64,000 nucleotides of DNA from Argyresthia goedartella (taxonomy: Eukaryota; Arthropoda; Insecta; Lepidoptera; Argyresthiidae). The DNA lies in contig OX463812.1 of the NCBI GenBank assembly GCA_949825045.1, forward strand, positions 6,990,661 through 7,054,660, in the 5' to 3' direction. Within the stretch, counting starts at the first letter, position 1. Every line of letters begins with the position of its first letter. A program made the translations under genes and the position numbers. The notes beneath the pieces were generated by a model that saw only the letters and a program-made list of their open reading frames with translations, ran no database searches and was not told the origin of the DNA. Shown here in pieces: positions 11,963 through 21,948 of this stretch.

Positions 11963-12080
11963 CCGCAACCCACACTCGCGTACGACGCACGCTCGGTTTA
12001 TTTATAACCAAATATTGTAAATTCCTAATAATAAACAGTTCATCAATTTAAAGGGAATTTTAATTATGTCAGCCTTGACA
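11963..12080 (+). repeat. Terminal direct repeat of miniature LTR element, right copy
   Basis: Identical 118-bp partner of 11599-11716. It ends CTTGACA and is followed at once by the CCCAT target copy. Upstream of it the sequence does not match the GC-rich block of the left end. Confidence 0.85.
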
Positions 12081-14133
12081 CCCATACTTATTGAAGACCC
12101 AGGTGATCTTTTCCCATTAACATCGACCATCTGAACCCTATCTGTAAGATATGACTCCAGAAGGCCAAGTGCCTGATCTTTTACACCATAATGGCGTAAC
12201 TTCCTGACAAGAGTGTCATGATGGACGCAATCAAAAGCCTTGGATAGATCGCAGAAGACACCTATTGCATCCATTGCGTCTTCCCAGGCATCAAAAATAT
12301 TGTCGATTAGTTCAACACCAGCATCGGCTGTTGAACGACCCTTTGTGAAACCAAACTGAGCAATATGAATTAAATTATTGAGATAAAAATGAATTTGCAA
12401 TTGATTAAGTATGAGTTTTTCAAATATTTTGCTAAGCGTTGGTAGTATCGATATGGGCCTAAAATTGGTGGGGTCTGATGTACTACCAGCTTTGAATAAA
12501 GGTATAACTTTACTTAGTTTCATCAAGTCAGGAAACACACCACTATCTATACATTGATTAAATATACAACAAAGGTGAGGTGCAATACAATCTACAATGG
12601 AACTAATAATTTTTACTGATAGACCATGGGCGTCAGCTGTCTTTTTCATTTCCAGGGATTTAAACGCTTTTACAATGTCTTCATTATTTACGTGCCTAAA
12701 TTTAAAATCTGTTTTACATTCCTCAAAGTTTTGTTTAAGTATAGATTCAGCAGCAGCGGGAGATGAATTTAAAGACTTTGTTGTTGAAACTGGAATGTCC
12801 GTAAAGAAATTTTCGAAAGCTTTTGCTACTTCTAGGTCTGTACTTAGCAATTGATTATCTATCTTAAGCTTGAAGTTATTATGTGTAGCTTTGGCCTTTC
12901 CAGTCTCTCTGTTTATAATTTGCCAAGTCGTTTTTATTACATTGCTACTAGATTCAATTTTGTTTTTAATGAAATTAGATTTAGCTACGGCACAAACGCG
13001 TTTAAACATTTTTGAATAACTACGAACATAATCTAGAAAGGCCGTATTTTTGTTATATGATTTCTCTTCATAGAGTTCATATAATCTTCGTCTGCTCCTA
13101 TGAATTCCAACTGTCGCCCAATCACTAAACAAAGCTTTGTTATTAACTTTTATAGTTTTTGATTTAAATACCGTATCATATTCATTTTTGACAAGGTTAA
13201 ATACTGAGTTGTACAACAAATTTGGATCGTCACTGTATGGTATTTCCCATAGTTTATCTAAAATATTATTCCTGTAGTGTTCAAGCCGAGTGTCACTAAC
13301 GGGCACATATGTAATATCCTGTTTTTGGTCCTTTTTTATTTTAATATTGAATATACCTATCTGACCAGAGTGATCAGAGGTTAATTTATTGATGACCGAT
13401 TTGAAAATGGGCGTAATGTTAGTAAATATATTGTCAATGCAGGTAGCAGATGTTGCAGTAATTCTAGTAGGCTCCAAAAACAGATAGTTCATGTTGTGAC
13501 ATAAAAATAAAGATTTTAATCTAGTACAAATATTATTATCCTCTAACAGATTAACATTTAAATCACCACAAATTATAAAAAATTTGTTTTTATCGCTGAT
13601 TTTAATCAACACTTCATCCATTTTCTTTTCGAATAAATCAAAGGATGAATCTGGTGGTCTGTATACGCTCATTACAATAAGTTGTTCAAGTTCAATACAG
13701 GCTATTTCCATGGTACGCTCAACAGACAGGCTCACTATGTCAACTCGTTCCTTATATTTAAAACTATTATTTACAAGTATTAAGGAGCCACCGCGATCAG
13801 CTGTTTTTCTGTTGAACGAACTAGCAACGTGGTGGTTATTAAAGTTGAACATGAACTGATAACTCTTTTAAAAGTGCTCTGTTATACATAAAATATCAAT
13901 ATTATTACAGTTCATGAATAACTCAATTTCCAGTTCTTTACTTAACATGCCCTGTATATTTTGATGAACCACGTTTAAAATATTCTTACTTTTACATTTT
14001 TCATTACTAGTAACTTGATTTAATGGGCAAGATGAAGGTATATTTATACAAATATTAATATTACTGCCAGAGTTACTCTCTGTTGTCCTATGGGTTAATT
14101 TAAAGAGCTTTGAACAGATTCCAAGGAGTACAT
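12081..14133 (-). pseudogene. LINE E endonuclease and N-terminal reverse transcriptase
   Basis: Read on the minus strand. An N-terminal tail is followed by the endonuclease start (VVHQNIQGMLSKE, then IDILCITEH). An in-frame TAA lies just after TEHF near 13870. Next come SVYRPP, IICGDLNVNL, EPTRIT, CIDNIFTN and LTSDHSGQI, the SDH catalytic block. The linker DWATVGIHRSRRRLYELYEE follows, then RT blocks: TTWQIINRET, FRPISILPTLSKIFEK, AQFGFTKGRST and FCDLSKAFDCVHHD. It stops at SISMGV where the LTR element begins. Apart from the one stop, about 590 codons are open. Confidence 0.9.
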
Positions 14134-14930
14134 GTCAATGTTCTGGAGCTTATCAAATTATCGTGTAATTCTGACAGCTAGACATTTCCGTCGCTTTTTA
14201 ACTATTGGCCAATCACAACACGAATATTTGACACAAGCTGCCTTTTATTTACTTTGCTTGTTTCTTTTATGTTCTGTAGCTAATCAACTTATCGTGTAAT
14301 TCTGTCAGCTAGACATTTCGGTCTCTTTTGAACTATTGGCCAATCACAACATGAATATTTGACACAAGCTGCCTTTAATTTACTTTGCTTGTTTCTTTTA
14401 TGTTCTTTAGCTTATCAACTTATCGTGTAATTCTGTCAGCTAGACATTTCCGTCGCTTTTGAACTATTGGCCAATCACAACACGAATATTTGACACAAGC
14501 TGCCTTTTATTTACTTTGCTTGTTTCTTTTATGTTCTGGAGCTTATCAACTTATCGTGTAATTCTGACAGCTAGACATTTCCGTCGCTTTTAAACTATTG
14601 GCCAATCACCACACGAATATTTGACACAAGCTGCCTTTTATTTATTTTGCTTGTTTCTTTTAAGTTCTGTAGCTAATCAACTTATCGTGTAATTCTGTCA
14701 GCTAGACATTTCCGTCGCTTTTGAACTATTGGCCAATCACAACACGAATATTTGACACAAGCTGCCTTTAATTTACTTTGCTTGTTTATTTTATGTTCTT
14801 TAGCTTATCAACTTATCATGTTATTCTGACAGCTATAAATTTCAGTAACTTTTGAACTATTGGCCGATCACAACACGAATATTTGACACGAGCTGTATTT
14901 CAATTGCTACTTTGCTTATTTATGTGATGT
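14134..14930. repeat. 131-bp tandem array, six units
   Basis: Unit starts (TGTTCTG/TAGCT) at 14141, 14270, 14401, 14532, 14663 and 14794, with a decayed end near 14929; spacing is 129-135 bp. Each unit carries the palindrome ATTGGCCAAT followed by CACAACACGAATATTTGACAC. The array continues on the left side of LINE E (10225-10316). No inter-unit unique spacers. The first 7 bp are the target copy ATGTCAA of LINE E. Confidence 0.9.
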
Positions 14931-15454
14931 TCTGATAGGTATATGGCAAACTGCTCTTTCTGTCACACTATTGTTCTTAAATGAAAAGTAAAATTAAATG
15001 GTGTGTGATGATTAAATGTTTTTTTTTGGAGTAGCATAGGCACAGTTGGGCTAATAATTGAGTTATTTTAAGTAAATGTGCTTGCTCCTTCCATCTTTTG
15101 AAGATTTTTATAATCTATGCTTAACATTCATAGTTAAGTCCCTAGCTCATCGCCTGATTTGATTCTACTGTCTTTAGAAATATGCAGTAGTCTTTTGAAA
15201 TTTCATTCTAAAGCAATATCCCAAAGAACGCAATTTTATTGAATTTTGTAATGTCAATTGTCAAACTTGCAATTTAATTCATTCAAATCCTTAAAAAAAT
15301 AATCGCTAACAAAAGGTGCTCCGAAAGAATCTACCATCATTCAAAATGACAATTTTTAAATAGAGTATCGAGCTACAGTTAACATAAACATTTTATATAA
15401 AGAAAATAATTCGTACCGCAGTACATTGACCCGATCAGCTGCTTACAAGTTACT
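14931..15454. other. Unassigned AT-rich DNA
   Basis: No gene, RNA or repeat that I can support. Confidence 0.45.
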
Positions 15455-15665
15455 ATAGGAGACTCAATTTTTTTTTTCGTTTGCAACCATATGTTTCTTG
15501 GGGAAAGTTGTTCATAAGAATGGGTCCTATCATTCCCCAAAATATGGTGAGCTTATTAAATGTCACCCCGTATAAACATCCAAGACCCGTTTTATTTCCC
15601 CAGCCGGGGATTGAACGCGGGACCTCTCGCATAGTAGGCAGTGCCACAAAAGGCGTCAGTTGAAC
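15455..15665 (-). mobile_element. tRNA-derived SINE-like repeat
   Basis: On the minus strand, GCGAGAGGTCCCGCGTTCAA then TCCCCGGC (complement of 15603-15632) resembles the T-arm/B-box of a tRNA (GGTTCAATCC type). It is preceded by GGCACTGCCTACTAT and followed by a unique body. No complete cloverleaf is visible, so it is a SINE head or tRNA pseudogene rather than a working tRNA. Confidence 0.45.
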
Positions 15666-15910
15666 TATGGAGCTCTATTACACATTAGAACAGCCCGCCA
15701 TAGTCGTAATCCCACTATCGTGCGTGACCGCTCCGGACGCTAATCTGCTCAAATAGGATTACTTTCTACACGAGATGCCGAGCAAAGCCGTACGAACCAC
15801 ATTCGAGATATGAGGTTTGCTTTACAATATTTTTTATAGACTGGAAAGTGAGGCTTAAGCTAAGATTATTATCCCGATGTAAAAACCACTAAGCTGGGTA
15901 TGATGTGTGT
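15666..15910. other. Short unassigned spacer
   Basis: Nothing recognised. Confidence 0.35.
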
Positions 15911-16261
15911 ATATCGCCGTAAGATTGTCGAAACCGTTAGTTTATAAACTAACGCGTTAGTTTGTAAACTATCGACAATTTGTAAACCAGACCGACAGGG
16001 TTTAGAATTTAAGTTTCTTTTGTTCGGGGGATTCGCTGCGCTTGCCCCTTCTAGTCTTCACCTAAGCTACCGCAGTGTTTGCCCTGGTATTTCGCTGGCA
16101 ATTAAAGTTTAAACCAGTTCACAATTTAACAGTTTTAACTAACGCCTCATATCGTAAGCAGTACGATACAGTTTACAATCGATATATCGATAGCTTGTAA
16201 ACTAACGAGAAAAAAAACGTTATATTATAAACTAACGGTTTTGACTATCTTACTGTGACAT
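15911..16261. mobile_element. MITE A: complete TIR element with internal palindromes
   Basis: Ends are imperfect inverted repeats of about 43 bp: ATATCGCCGTAAGATTGTCG then AAACCGTTAGTTTATAAACTAACG at left, and the complement (TAAACTAACGGTTTTGACTA, TCTTACTGTGACAT) at right. The flanks offer a possible TA target site (TA at about 15910-15912 and 16262-16264), suggesting a mariner-type MITE. Within each TIR, CGTTAGTTTATAAACTAACG is itself a palindrome. The internal module near 16020-16100 (GCTGCGCTTGCCCC, CACCTAAGCTACCGCAGTG) recurs at 17330-17385 and, reversed, at 41545-41670. Confidence 0.75.
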
Positions 16262-16346
16262 GTACAACAGCTTTAAATAAGTAAGAATTATCAGATTATC
16301 TTAAAATGCAGTGTGGGTATTTTTCGAATATTTTTGCAAAGATTTC

Positions 16347-16470
16347 ATATTCATATTCTTTATTGCACAGAAAATATAAAGGTACAGACAGTTACAAGAA
16401 ATGTTAAAAGTAAAGGCGAACTTATTTCCTAAGAGAGATTTATTCCAGCAAACCTGACCAGCAACCAAGA
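16347..16470 (-). repeat. RTE-like 3' tail repeat, copy 1
   Basis: On the minus strand: GCTGGAATAAATCTCTCTTA, GGAAATAAGTTCGCCTTTAC, ending CTGTGCAATAAAGAATATG. Two relatives occur at 23215-23335 (plus) and 38995-39110 (minus). The form matches the 3' ends of RTE-type LINEs seen widely in moths and butterflies. Only the tail is present. Confidence 0.55.
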
Positions 16471-16640
16471 CAGGAGAGTTTATAAAACAGGACAGTCCTA
16501 GTGCGCATTTAAAATTATGAGTAACAGAATTTATCTTTGAAACAATTTTGACCTTTTTTTCTGTCTTAAATAAGTAAGTAAGTGTAACATTATCTAAATA
16601 TAAATCTGTCTAAAAATAAAGATAAATCTGTACTAGTTTC

Positions 16641-16732
16641 TTCGCCAATCTTCTCCCACAAAGGTCCAATATTGAGAAGAGCCAAAAAATGTAATTTGCT
16701 TTGTATATATAAATATCTACAGTAAAAAATAA
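16641..16732 (+). repeat. Dispersed ~95-bp 3'-tail repeat, copy 3
   Basis: CTTCTCCCACAAAGGTCCAA through ATAAATATCTACAGTAAAAA. Diverged member of the family at 6032-6123. Confidence 0.55.
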
Positions 16733-17197
16733 CTGTTAAATATATGTTCATGTCATGACATTTCCTACTTGAATGAGATATTGGACTCGACTTGTATGGT
16801 GTTAAAATGAAAACATAATTTTCTATAGACACATTTTGCAGGTATCAAAATCCTAACACCGATAGAAGTTGTAGCGGACCAGTGCTTTCTAACTAAAATA
16901 AATGTCTGAACTTCAAGAGTGCCATTCTCGGCCATCCATCAAAGGTTACGTACCTACTCAGAGCATCATTAGGGTCCGTCAATCGCTGTCCTTACGACGA
17001 CGTAGAGAAAAAGAGGAAAGTTTTCGCAACCTCTGCCATGGTGCGTTTATCGATCTTGCCTGCCAATCTTACAACTATCAGGGTTAGACTGGAAAATAAT
17101 AGAAAAATGTCCACTTGTCATACACTCCACAGCTGATTGATGGGCTAGTCCTTTGGCACGCATAATGGAGTACTGAAACCACAGGTCTTGGATGTAT

Positions 17198-17410
17198 ATG
17201 TCACCGTAAGATAGTCAAAACCGTTAGTTGATAAACTAACGCGTTAGTTGATTAACTATCGACAAATAGTAAACAAGACCGATAGGGTTTAGAATTTACG
17301 TTTCTTCTGTTCTTACATGTCAACCTAAGACAAAGACTATTCGGGGGCTTCTCTACCGCAGTGTTTGCCCTGGTATTTCGTTTGCAATTCAAGCTTAAAT
17401 CAGTTTATTA
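17198..17410. mobile_element. MITE B, left half
   Basis: Begins ATGTCACCGTAAGATAGTCA then AAACCGTTAGTTGATAAACT, the TIR of the MITE A family. It runs through the internal module (TCTCTACCGCAGTGTTTGCC) to CAGTTTA, where LINE A begins. Its right half is 14.7 kb away at 32091-32235. Together the halves match MITE A end to end, so this is one MITE split by LINE A. Confidence 0.75.
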
Positions 17411-17543
17411 TTCGTCGTTCGGTCATCGCAGACAGCAGACGTGTTAGTGCGTTCAGCATATTAGTCAAATTATAAATCAAAATTTAATTCAAACTCTGGT
17501 TACACACAAAGAGAGAAAAGTTGCATCCTCGGTGACATCGGCT

Positions 17544-17600
17544 GAGAATCGAACCCGGGCCTTCTGCGCTGCAGGCAGGTACGCTCCGTTCGAACCAACC
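17544..17600 (-). other. tRNA-like B-box in LINE A 5' region
   Basis: The complement of 17544-17558 reads CCCGGGTTCGATTCT, a good RNA polymerase III B-box/T-loop, preceded by CTGCAGCGCAGAAGG. No full cloverleaf. It may be an old SINE fragment or chance. Confidence 0.35.
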
Positions 17601-17710
17601 AGAACGAGATTTCAAGCGTCGAAACATATCACCACTAGCCTACGTACGTAATCCTTACAACATCAAAGTCGCACTAAGGTCAGCAGCGATTCTCAACCAT
17701 CGGCGCAAAT

Positions 17711-18834
17711 ATGAACACCACCATAACCTTTCAAAGCTGTCAACAATGCAAAGGCAATATCACAGACGGTTCAGCTCAATGTTCGAAATGCAATGGATTA
17801 TTCCACTATCCTACCTGCACTATCATAAACAAGGCTGCATGGAAAAACTGGGTTCAGACCGGCAAGTTTCCTGGAAATGCTCCACGTGCAAAACAGCTAA
17901 GTCCAATCAGATTATCACCAACTCAGCTCCCCCTACCATTCCGAAACGTAACGAACAGAATGACTACAACCAAGCGAAGAACGTCACTGCACCCGGTCCC
18001 GCAACAGATTTGTGCCAAGGAAGCGATTTGATCCAACTTGATAAAATCGAACTGATGCTTGCCTCTCTAACACAACTACCCAAGCAACTAGACGACATGC
18101 GTTCGGAGCTAAATGCACTCACCGCCAAAATAAACATTCAATTTTTTGAGGACCTGACCAAACCTCTCGATGAAATCGAAAACAAACTCTGCATCGTAGA
18201 CGGACTAAAGTCAGATGTCTCAGTCCTGAAATCAAAGTTGGACAACCAAGAAAAAAATATGAAAGCCGAGCTCGAAAAGCGCGATAAGATGATTAGTGAA
18301 CTCCAAACCACTACAAATCTCTTGGAGAAAGAGCACAAGCGATCCCAACAGCAGAATAGGCTACTTAACATCGAACTCATCGGCGTCCCTGAAACACCTA
18401 ATGAAGATCTACCACTGGTACTGATGAACATAGCCCATAAGTTGAACTCAGACCTCAAGCTGGAAGACATAGAGTTTATAACCCGAGTCCAACCAATGAA
18501 GCGCAATCAAGACAAGCCCAAAACGATTATTGCAAAACTGACGAGCAGACTGGTCAAGGACACCTTAATCGATAAATACAAACGCAAATCCCGCGAAAAT
18601 AAAGGGCTTACCTCATGCGTCCTTGGATTCGAGGGAGACTCACGAAAAATATTCGTGAACGAACACCTCACAATTGAAAACAAAATACTTCTTAATGACT
18701 GTCGAGAGAAGGCCAAGATACTAGGAGTGAAATTCGTATGGGTAAAAAACTGTTGCATTTATGCCAGGAAAGACATCAAACACCCGCTTGTGCCAATATC
18801 CTCTGTAGAAGATATGAACGTGTTTCTCAAATGA
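17711..18834 (+). pseudogene. LINE A ORF1: PHD-type zinc finger, coiled coil and FP-like nucleic-acid-binding domain
   Basis: Starts with MNTTITFQSCQQCKG and a Cys/His series (CQQC, CSKC, FHYPTC, CSTCK) spaced like a PHD-type finger. A frameshift near 17868-17872 separates the first ~52 codons from the rest; after it, 320 codons are open to TGA-18834. A long charged region follows (about 18080-18360, many Leu/Lys/Glu, predicted coiled coil). Then comes RLLNIELIGVPE...FITRVQPM...PKTIIAKLTS...IFVNEHLT...VKFVWVKNCCIYARK, the pattern of the baculovirus FP25K-like ORF1 domain of insect Jockey/CR1 LINEs. The family role is binding element RNA. One indel makes this copy defective. Confidence 0.85.
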
Positions 18835-19180
18835 ATTGCATAATTTATTCTGCTTCTTTAATTGTAAGTCCATATTTCTTTCCCACTTTCCCCTCTCTGC
18901 CTAACCTATCAAAATCATTTAAATTAAGTTTTTCCTATACAATAACCATTCAGACCTCTAATCACGCCAACACTACTGACTATACAGACATCTTCAAAAA
19001 ACCTTAAGTAATGAATAGTTGCGTACCCCTGCCTTCGTTCATCGGCGCCCCGGCGATACCCGGCGAACATGTCCAGCGCTCGCGTATTGCGATTACCCTC
19101 AACTTCATCGCCTCTTCTCGCCTGCCTCGACACACTTCCAGCTCAACAAAGTTTACCAGTTTTAGTTGTTTTAGCTCGTC

Positions 19181-19474
19181 TTAAATTTTATTCTGTGCAT
19201 GTGCATCCCACAAAACACGAACATTTAACGTTATTTGACATCGGAGTTACCTTCGTTTATTCTATCGATCAGTTCATATCCATCGTTTACAATCCAAACA
19301 AAATTAAAAGTGAATAACTTAAGTTTCTTAAATTTTATTCTGTGCATGTGCATCCCACAAAACACGAACATTTAACCTTATTTGACATCGGAGTTACCTT
19401 CGTTTATTCTATCGATCAGTTCATATCCATCGTTTACAATCCAAAAAAAATTGAAAGTGAATAACTTAAGTTTT
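19181..19474 (+). repeat. 147-bp tandem duplication between ORF1 and ORF2 of LINE A
   Basis: The block TTAAATTTTATTCTGTGCAT...GTGAATAACTTAAGTTT starts at 19181 and again at 19328. The copies differ at very few positions (for example AACGTTATTTG versus AACCTTATTTG). The second copy runs directly into the endonuclease frame. Confidence 0.9.
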
Positions 19475-20203
19475 TACTATAAAAACGTTCGTGGTTTTCG
19501 GAGCAAGCTACATAATTTATATCAGAGTATAGCTATTAACGACTATGACTTAATAATTGCAGTGGAGAGCTGGTTGCGTGAGGGCATCCTAGATTCAGAA
19601 ATATGTGACGATAGGTATGATGTGTTTCGCAGTGACCGTCAACATAAGTCGTTGGGTGGTGGTATTTTGGTATTAGTCAAAAAACGTCTCCGCGCCTCGG
19701 AGCGCCCAGACTTGTTTTATGTGTCTGTTGAAAGTATGTGGATAACAATACCTCGTAACGCATTAAACTGCCACGGAGGCGGTGACTCGCAAAGTACATG
19801 CGATTTGCACATAGGAACCGTGTATGTACCCCCAATTTCCTGTGACGAAAATGCGCCAAAATTAAAAAGTGATTTTATAAACTCGATGACGTGTGCTACC
19901 ACAAAAACGCCTTCTGATATGTTTTTATTGGCAGGTGATATTAATTCTCATTTCGTATCGTGGGATCGTTCCCCATATGGGTATACTATCCACAGAGAAA
20001 CTAAATCAGACTTGATAGAGGCCACGACGGAGTTTCTGAATATGACCGAACTGATGGGACTTGCTCAATACAACTTCACGTGTAATTCCTGCGGCAACAC
20101 ACTCGACCTAATTTTTTCAAACCTAACTCTTGATTGCCGTGAGTGTGTCCAGCCACTTAGCAAAATAGAAGTATTCCATCCAACAATAATTATTAATAAA
20201 TGA
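19382..20203 (+). pseudogene. LINE A ORF2, endonuclease domain
   Basis: An open frame of 273 codons with no good ATG; the true start is unresolved because it lies in duplicated DNA. Endonuclease motifs run in order: LSFYYKNVRGFRSKL (N-motif), LIIAVESWL (catalytic Glu), YDVFRSDR, GGGILVLVKK, HIGTVYVPP, MFLLAGDINSHFVSWD (Asp/Asn), NTLDLIFSN, and FHPTI where SDHFPI is usual. The frame stops at TGA 20201-20203, before the linker to the RT. Function in the family is to nick target DNA. It resembles Jockey-clade endonucleases. Confidence 0.85.
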
Positions 20204-20400
20204 GCTAAGCTCGCGTCCATTACGCACCCAACCTCGCGTATTGCGGAAATTTCACAAAGGCGAATACAAATTATTAAACGAAGAGTTGTCACAATATAAC
20301 TGGCATCAATTACTACACACTGGCTCAGTCGATGATGCAGTTGATTGTTTTTACAAGATTCTGGAAGTACTAATGTCTAAACTCATACCCACTATCAAAA

Positions 20401-20433
20401 CTTCGTCCCGATATCAATGATATCGGGACAAAG
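20401..20433. repeat. Fold-back hairpin inside the LINE A coding linker
   Basis: CTTCGTCCCGATATC, loop AAT, GATATCGGGACAAAG: 15-nt arms with one mismatch. It falls between KLIPTIKTSSRY and WYTPALIKSLKEK of the RT linker, where the family would be continuous. It creates a TGA and shifts the frame. Confidence 0.75.
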
Positions 20434-20478
20434 TGGTACACCCCCGCATTAATCAAAAGCCTCAAAGAAAAATACAGA

Positions 20479-21148
20479 TTGCATAACTTATGGAAAAAAT
20501 ATACAAACCCGCTAGAATACTCCGCTTTTTCATTAATAAGATCCAGAACTAAAGCACTACAAATCCAATGTCTTGAGCAATACCTGTTGCGATGTCAAAA
20601 TTCTATAAAAAAGGACCCTAAAGAATTTTGGAAATATATTAAGTCTAAGCGGAACAATAATGGATATCCGTGTAACATGCAATATCAGGGCAAAACACTT
20701 TCAAAAGGAGAAGACATTTGCAACTCATTCAACGAGTTCTTCCAAAGTGTATTTATTACTCCTTCCTCGTCTCATAAATTTGATGCAGGGTCAGATCAAA
20801 ACACTGTATCTGATAATTTGTGTCATATTCAAGTAACTAATGCGGGGTTAATGAAGTTATTTAATGGACTTGATCACCGAAAAAGTGCTGGTACCGATGG
20901 AATACCAGCCATTTTCATACAAAATTGCAAGCGTGGACTTCTTCTACCCATTAAAATTATTTATCAACGATCCTTGAGGGTGTTTTTCGCAAACGTTGGA
21001 AAGAAGCACAAATTGTACCTTCACAAGAAAGGTGTCAAAAATCATATAACGAATTATAGGCCCATATCAAAATTAAATATTTTCGGTAAAATGTGTGAAA
21101 AAATTGTATACCACTATGTATATGCAAATACTATCAAGAGCATACCTA
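20479..21148 (+). pseudogene. LINE A ORF2, N-terminal reverse transcriptase
   Basis: About 223 codons to the insertion point. They hold the linker (FWKYIKSKRNN, the FNEFFQSVF stretch), then GLDHRKSAGTDGIP (RT block 1) and NYRPISKLNIFGKMCEK (block 2). It ends at KSIPK as it runs into the inserted DNA. The protein continues in frame at 30561 with TAQHGFIKSRSVETN once the insert is removed. Confidence 0.9.
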
Positions 21149-21948
21149 AAGTAAAGTAAAAGTAAAGTAAAAATTCTTTTCAACACACCTGCTCGTAAAG
21201 TAGGTCTTATTACAGCGTATTTACACTGATAATGCAGAATATTACCCATGCCGTGCCTTTTACATTACATTATCGCACTAGTGCCTTTTCATTACATATC
21301 TTTTTAAATATTAGCAAGAAGTATTAATGTTTCGAAAACAGCTAAGTAGTTATTTGCGTAAATATAAAATTCAATTCAAAATGTGATAAATAATTAAAAA
21401 ATTTCACGAAACTGCTTGTTAGCTTGTTGGTATTTATATTTTGACGGTGTATTTTTACCTATAAATACCCAATTTCAAAATTTATAAATATGTGGCTGAT
21501 TAGCTACTTTGCCTTAATTTGCATGCAGCGCTGAGCGCGCGAAAAAATAAAATTACGGCCGCCATCTTTTAAATGGGTTTCTGTTTGTTAAGTTTATTCA
21601 CAGTATTGCATTTCGTTAGTTTTATTTACTTTTCCTCGCAAGTGTGTTGAAAAACGTCGTATGAAACACGTGAGCATTGGTCATTACACTTCTCGTCTCC
21701 ATTAAGCCTTCGCCTTCGGCTCAGGCTTAAAAACCGACTCGAGTGTAATGACCAACATACCACACTTGTATCTGTACTATTATTTCACAAATTGTTTTAC
21801 ACAATACAATTTGGTTCCCTGTCTTCCTAACTAGTAAAATACTGTATCTAGGGAGACAGTTCTTCGCAAAAACGTGTTTCTTAACAATATTTATAATACA
21901 TTTGGCTAACTTTTTTGTAAAAAAAATAAAATAATAATAATTTTATAG
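21149..21948. other. Non-coding part of the composite insert
   Basis: No gene. Holds a nested hairpin: TTGGTCATTACACT (21677-21690) pairs with AGTGTAATGACCAA (21742-21755), with an inner TTAAGCC/GGCTTAA pair. It also holds a block at 21800-21870 shared with 675-745. Probably the 3' untranslated part of LINE B with older repeats in it. Confidence 0.45.

Larger units (their letters stand above)
11487..12080 (+). mobile_element. 594-bp miniature LTR-type element (TRIM-like) in LINE E
   Basis: Flanked by the 5-bp direct repeat CCCAT (11482-11486 and 12081-12085). The outer ends are TGTACACG...CTTGACA, the TG...CA form of LTRs. An identical 118-bp segment occurs at both ends (11599-11716 and 11963-12080). 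Just after the left copy is a primer-binding-like sequence, TGGCGACCGTGTAAATC (11721-11737), of the type used by mdg1/412-class Gypsy elements with tRNA-Arg. The internal region is only about 246 bp and codes for nothing. The left end carries a further 112 bp (11487-11598, very GC-rich) that the right end lacks, so the two ends are unequal. Confidence 0.8.
10317..14133 (-). mobile_element. LINE E: 5'-truncated CR1/Jockey-type retrotransposon
   Basis: A minus-strand LINE bounded by the 7-bp direct repeat ATGTCAA (10310-10316 and 14134-14140). The 3' end is a TTTTGATTTTGAT-type satellite tail (10317-10350 read in reverse). It starts inside the endonuclease-RT reading frame, so it is 5'-truncated as usual for target-primed reverse transcription. 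Removing the inserted 594-bp LTR element plus one CCCAT puts the two coding halves in one frame: 13852 to 11510 is 2342 bp, and minus 599 this is divisible by 3. Apart from that insertion it has one obvious stop, in the endonuclease. Confidence 0.9.

Noticed and set aside
14141..14930. Second candidate for a spacer-repeat array
   Set aside because: The 131-bp units are homologous along their whole length, so there are no spacers.
18138..18758. Long antisense open frames under LINE A ORF1
   Set aside because: Mirror frames of the ORF1 coding strand with Ser/Phe-rich composition and no domains.
21675..21757. Bacterial-style terminator or attachment site
   Set aside because: The nested hairpin lies in eukaryotic repeat DNA with no adjacent gene; better explained as part of a repeat.
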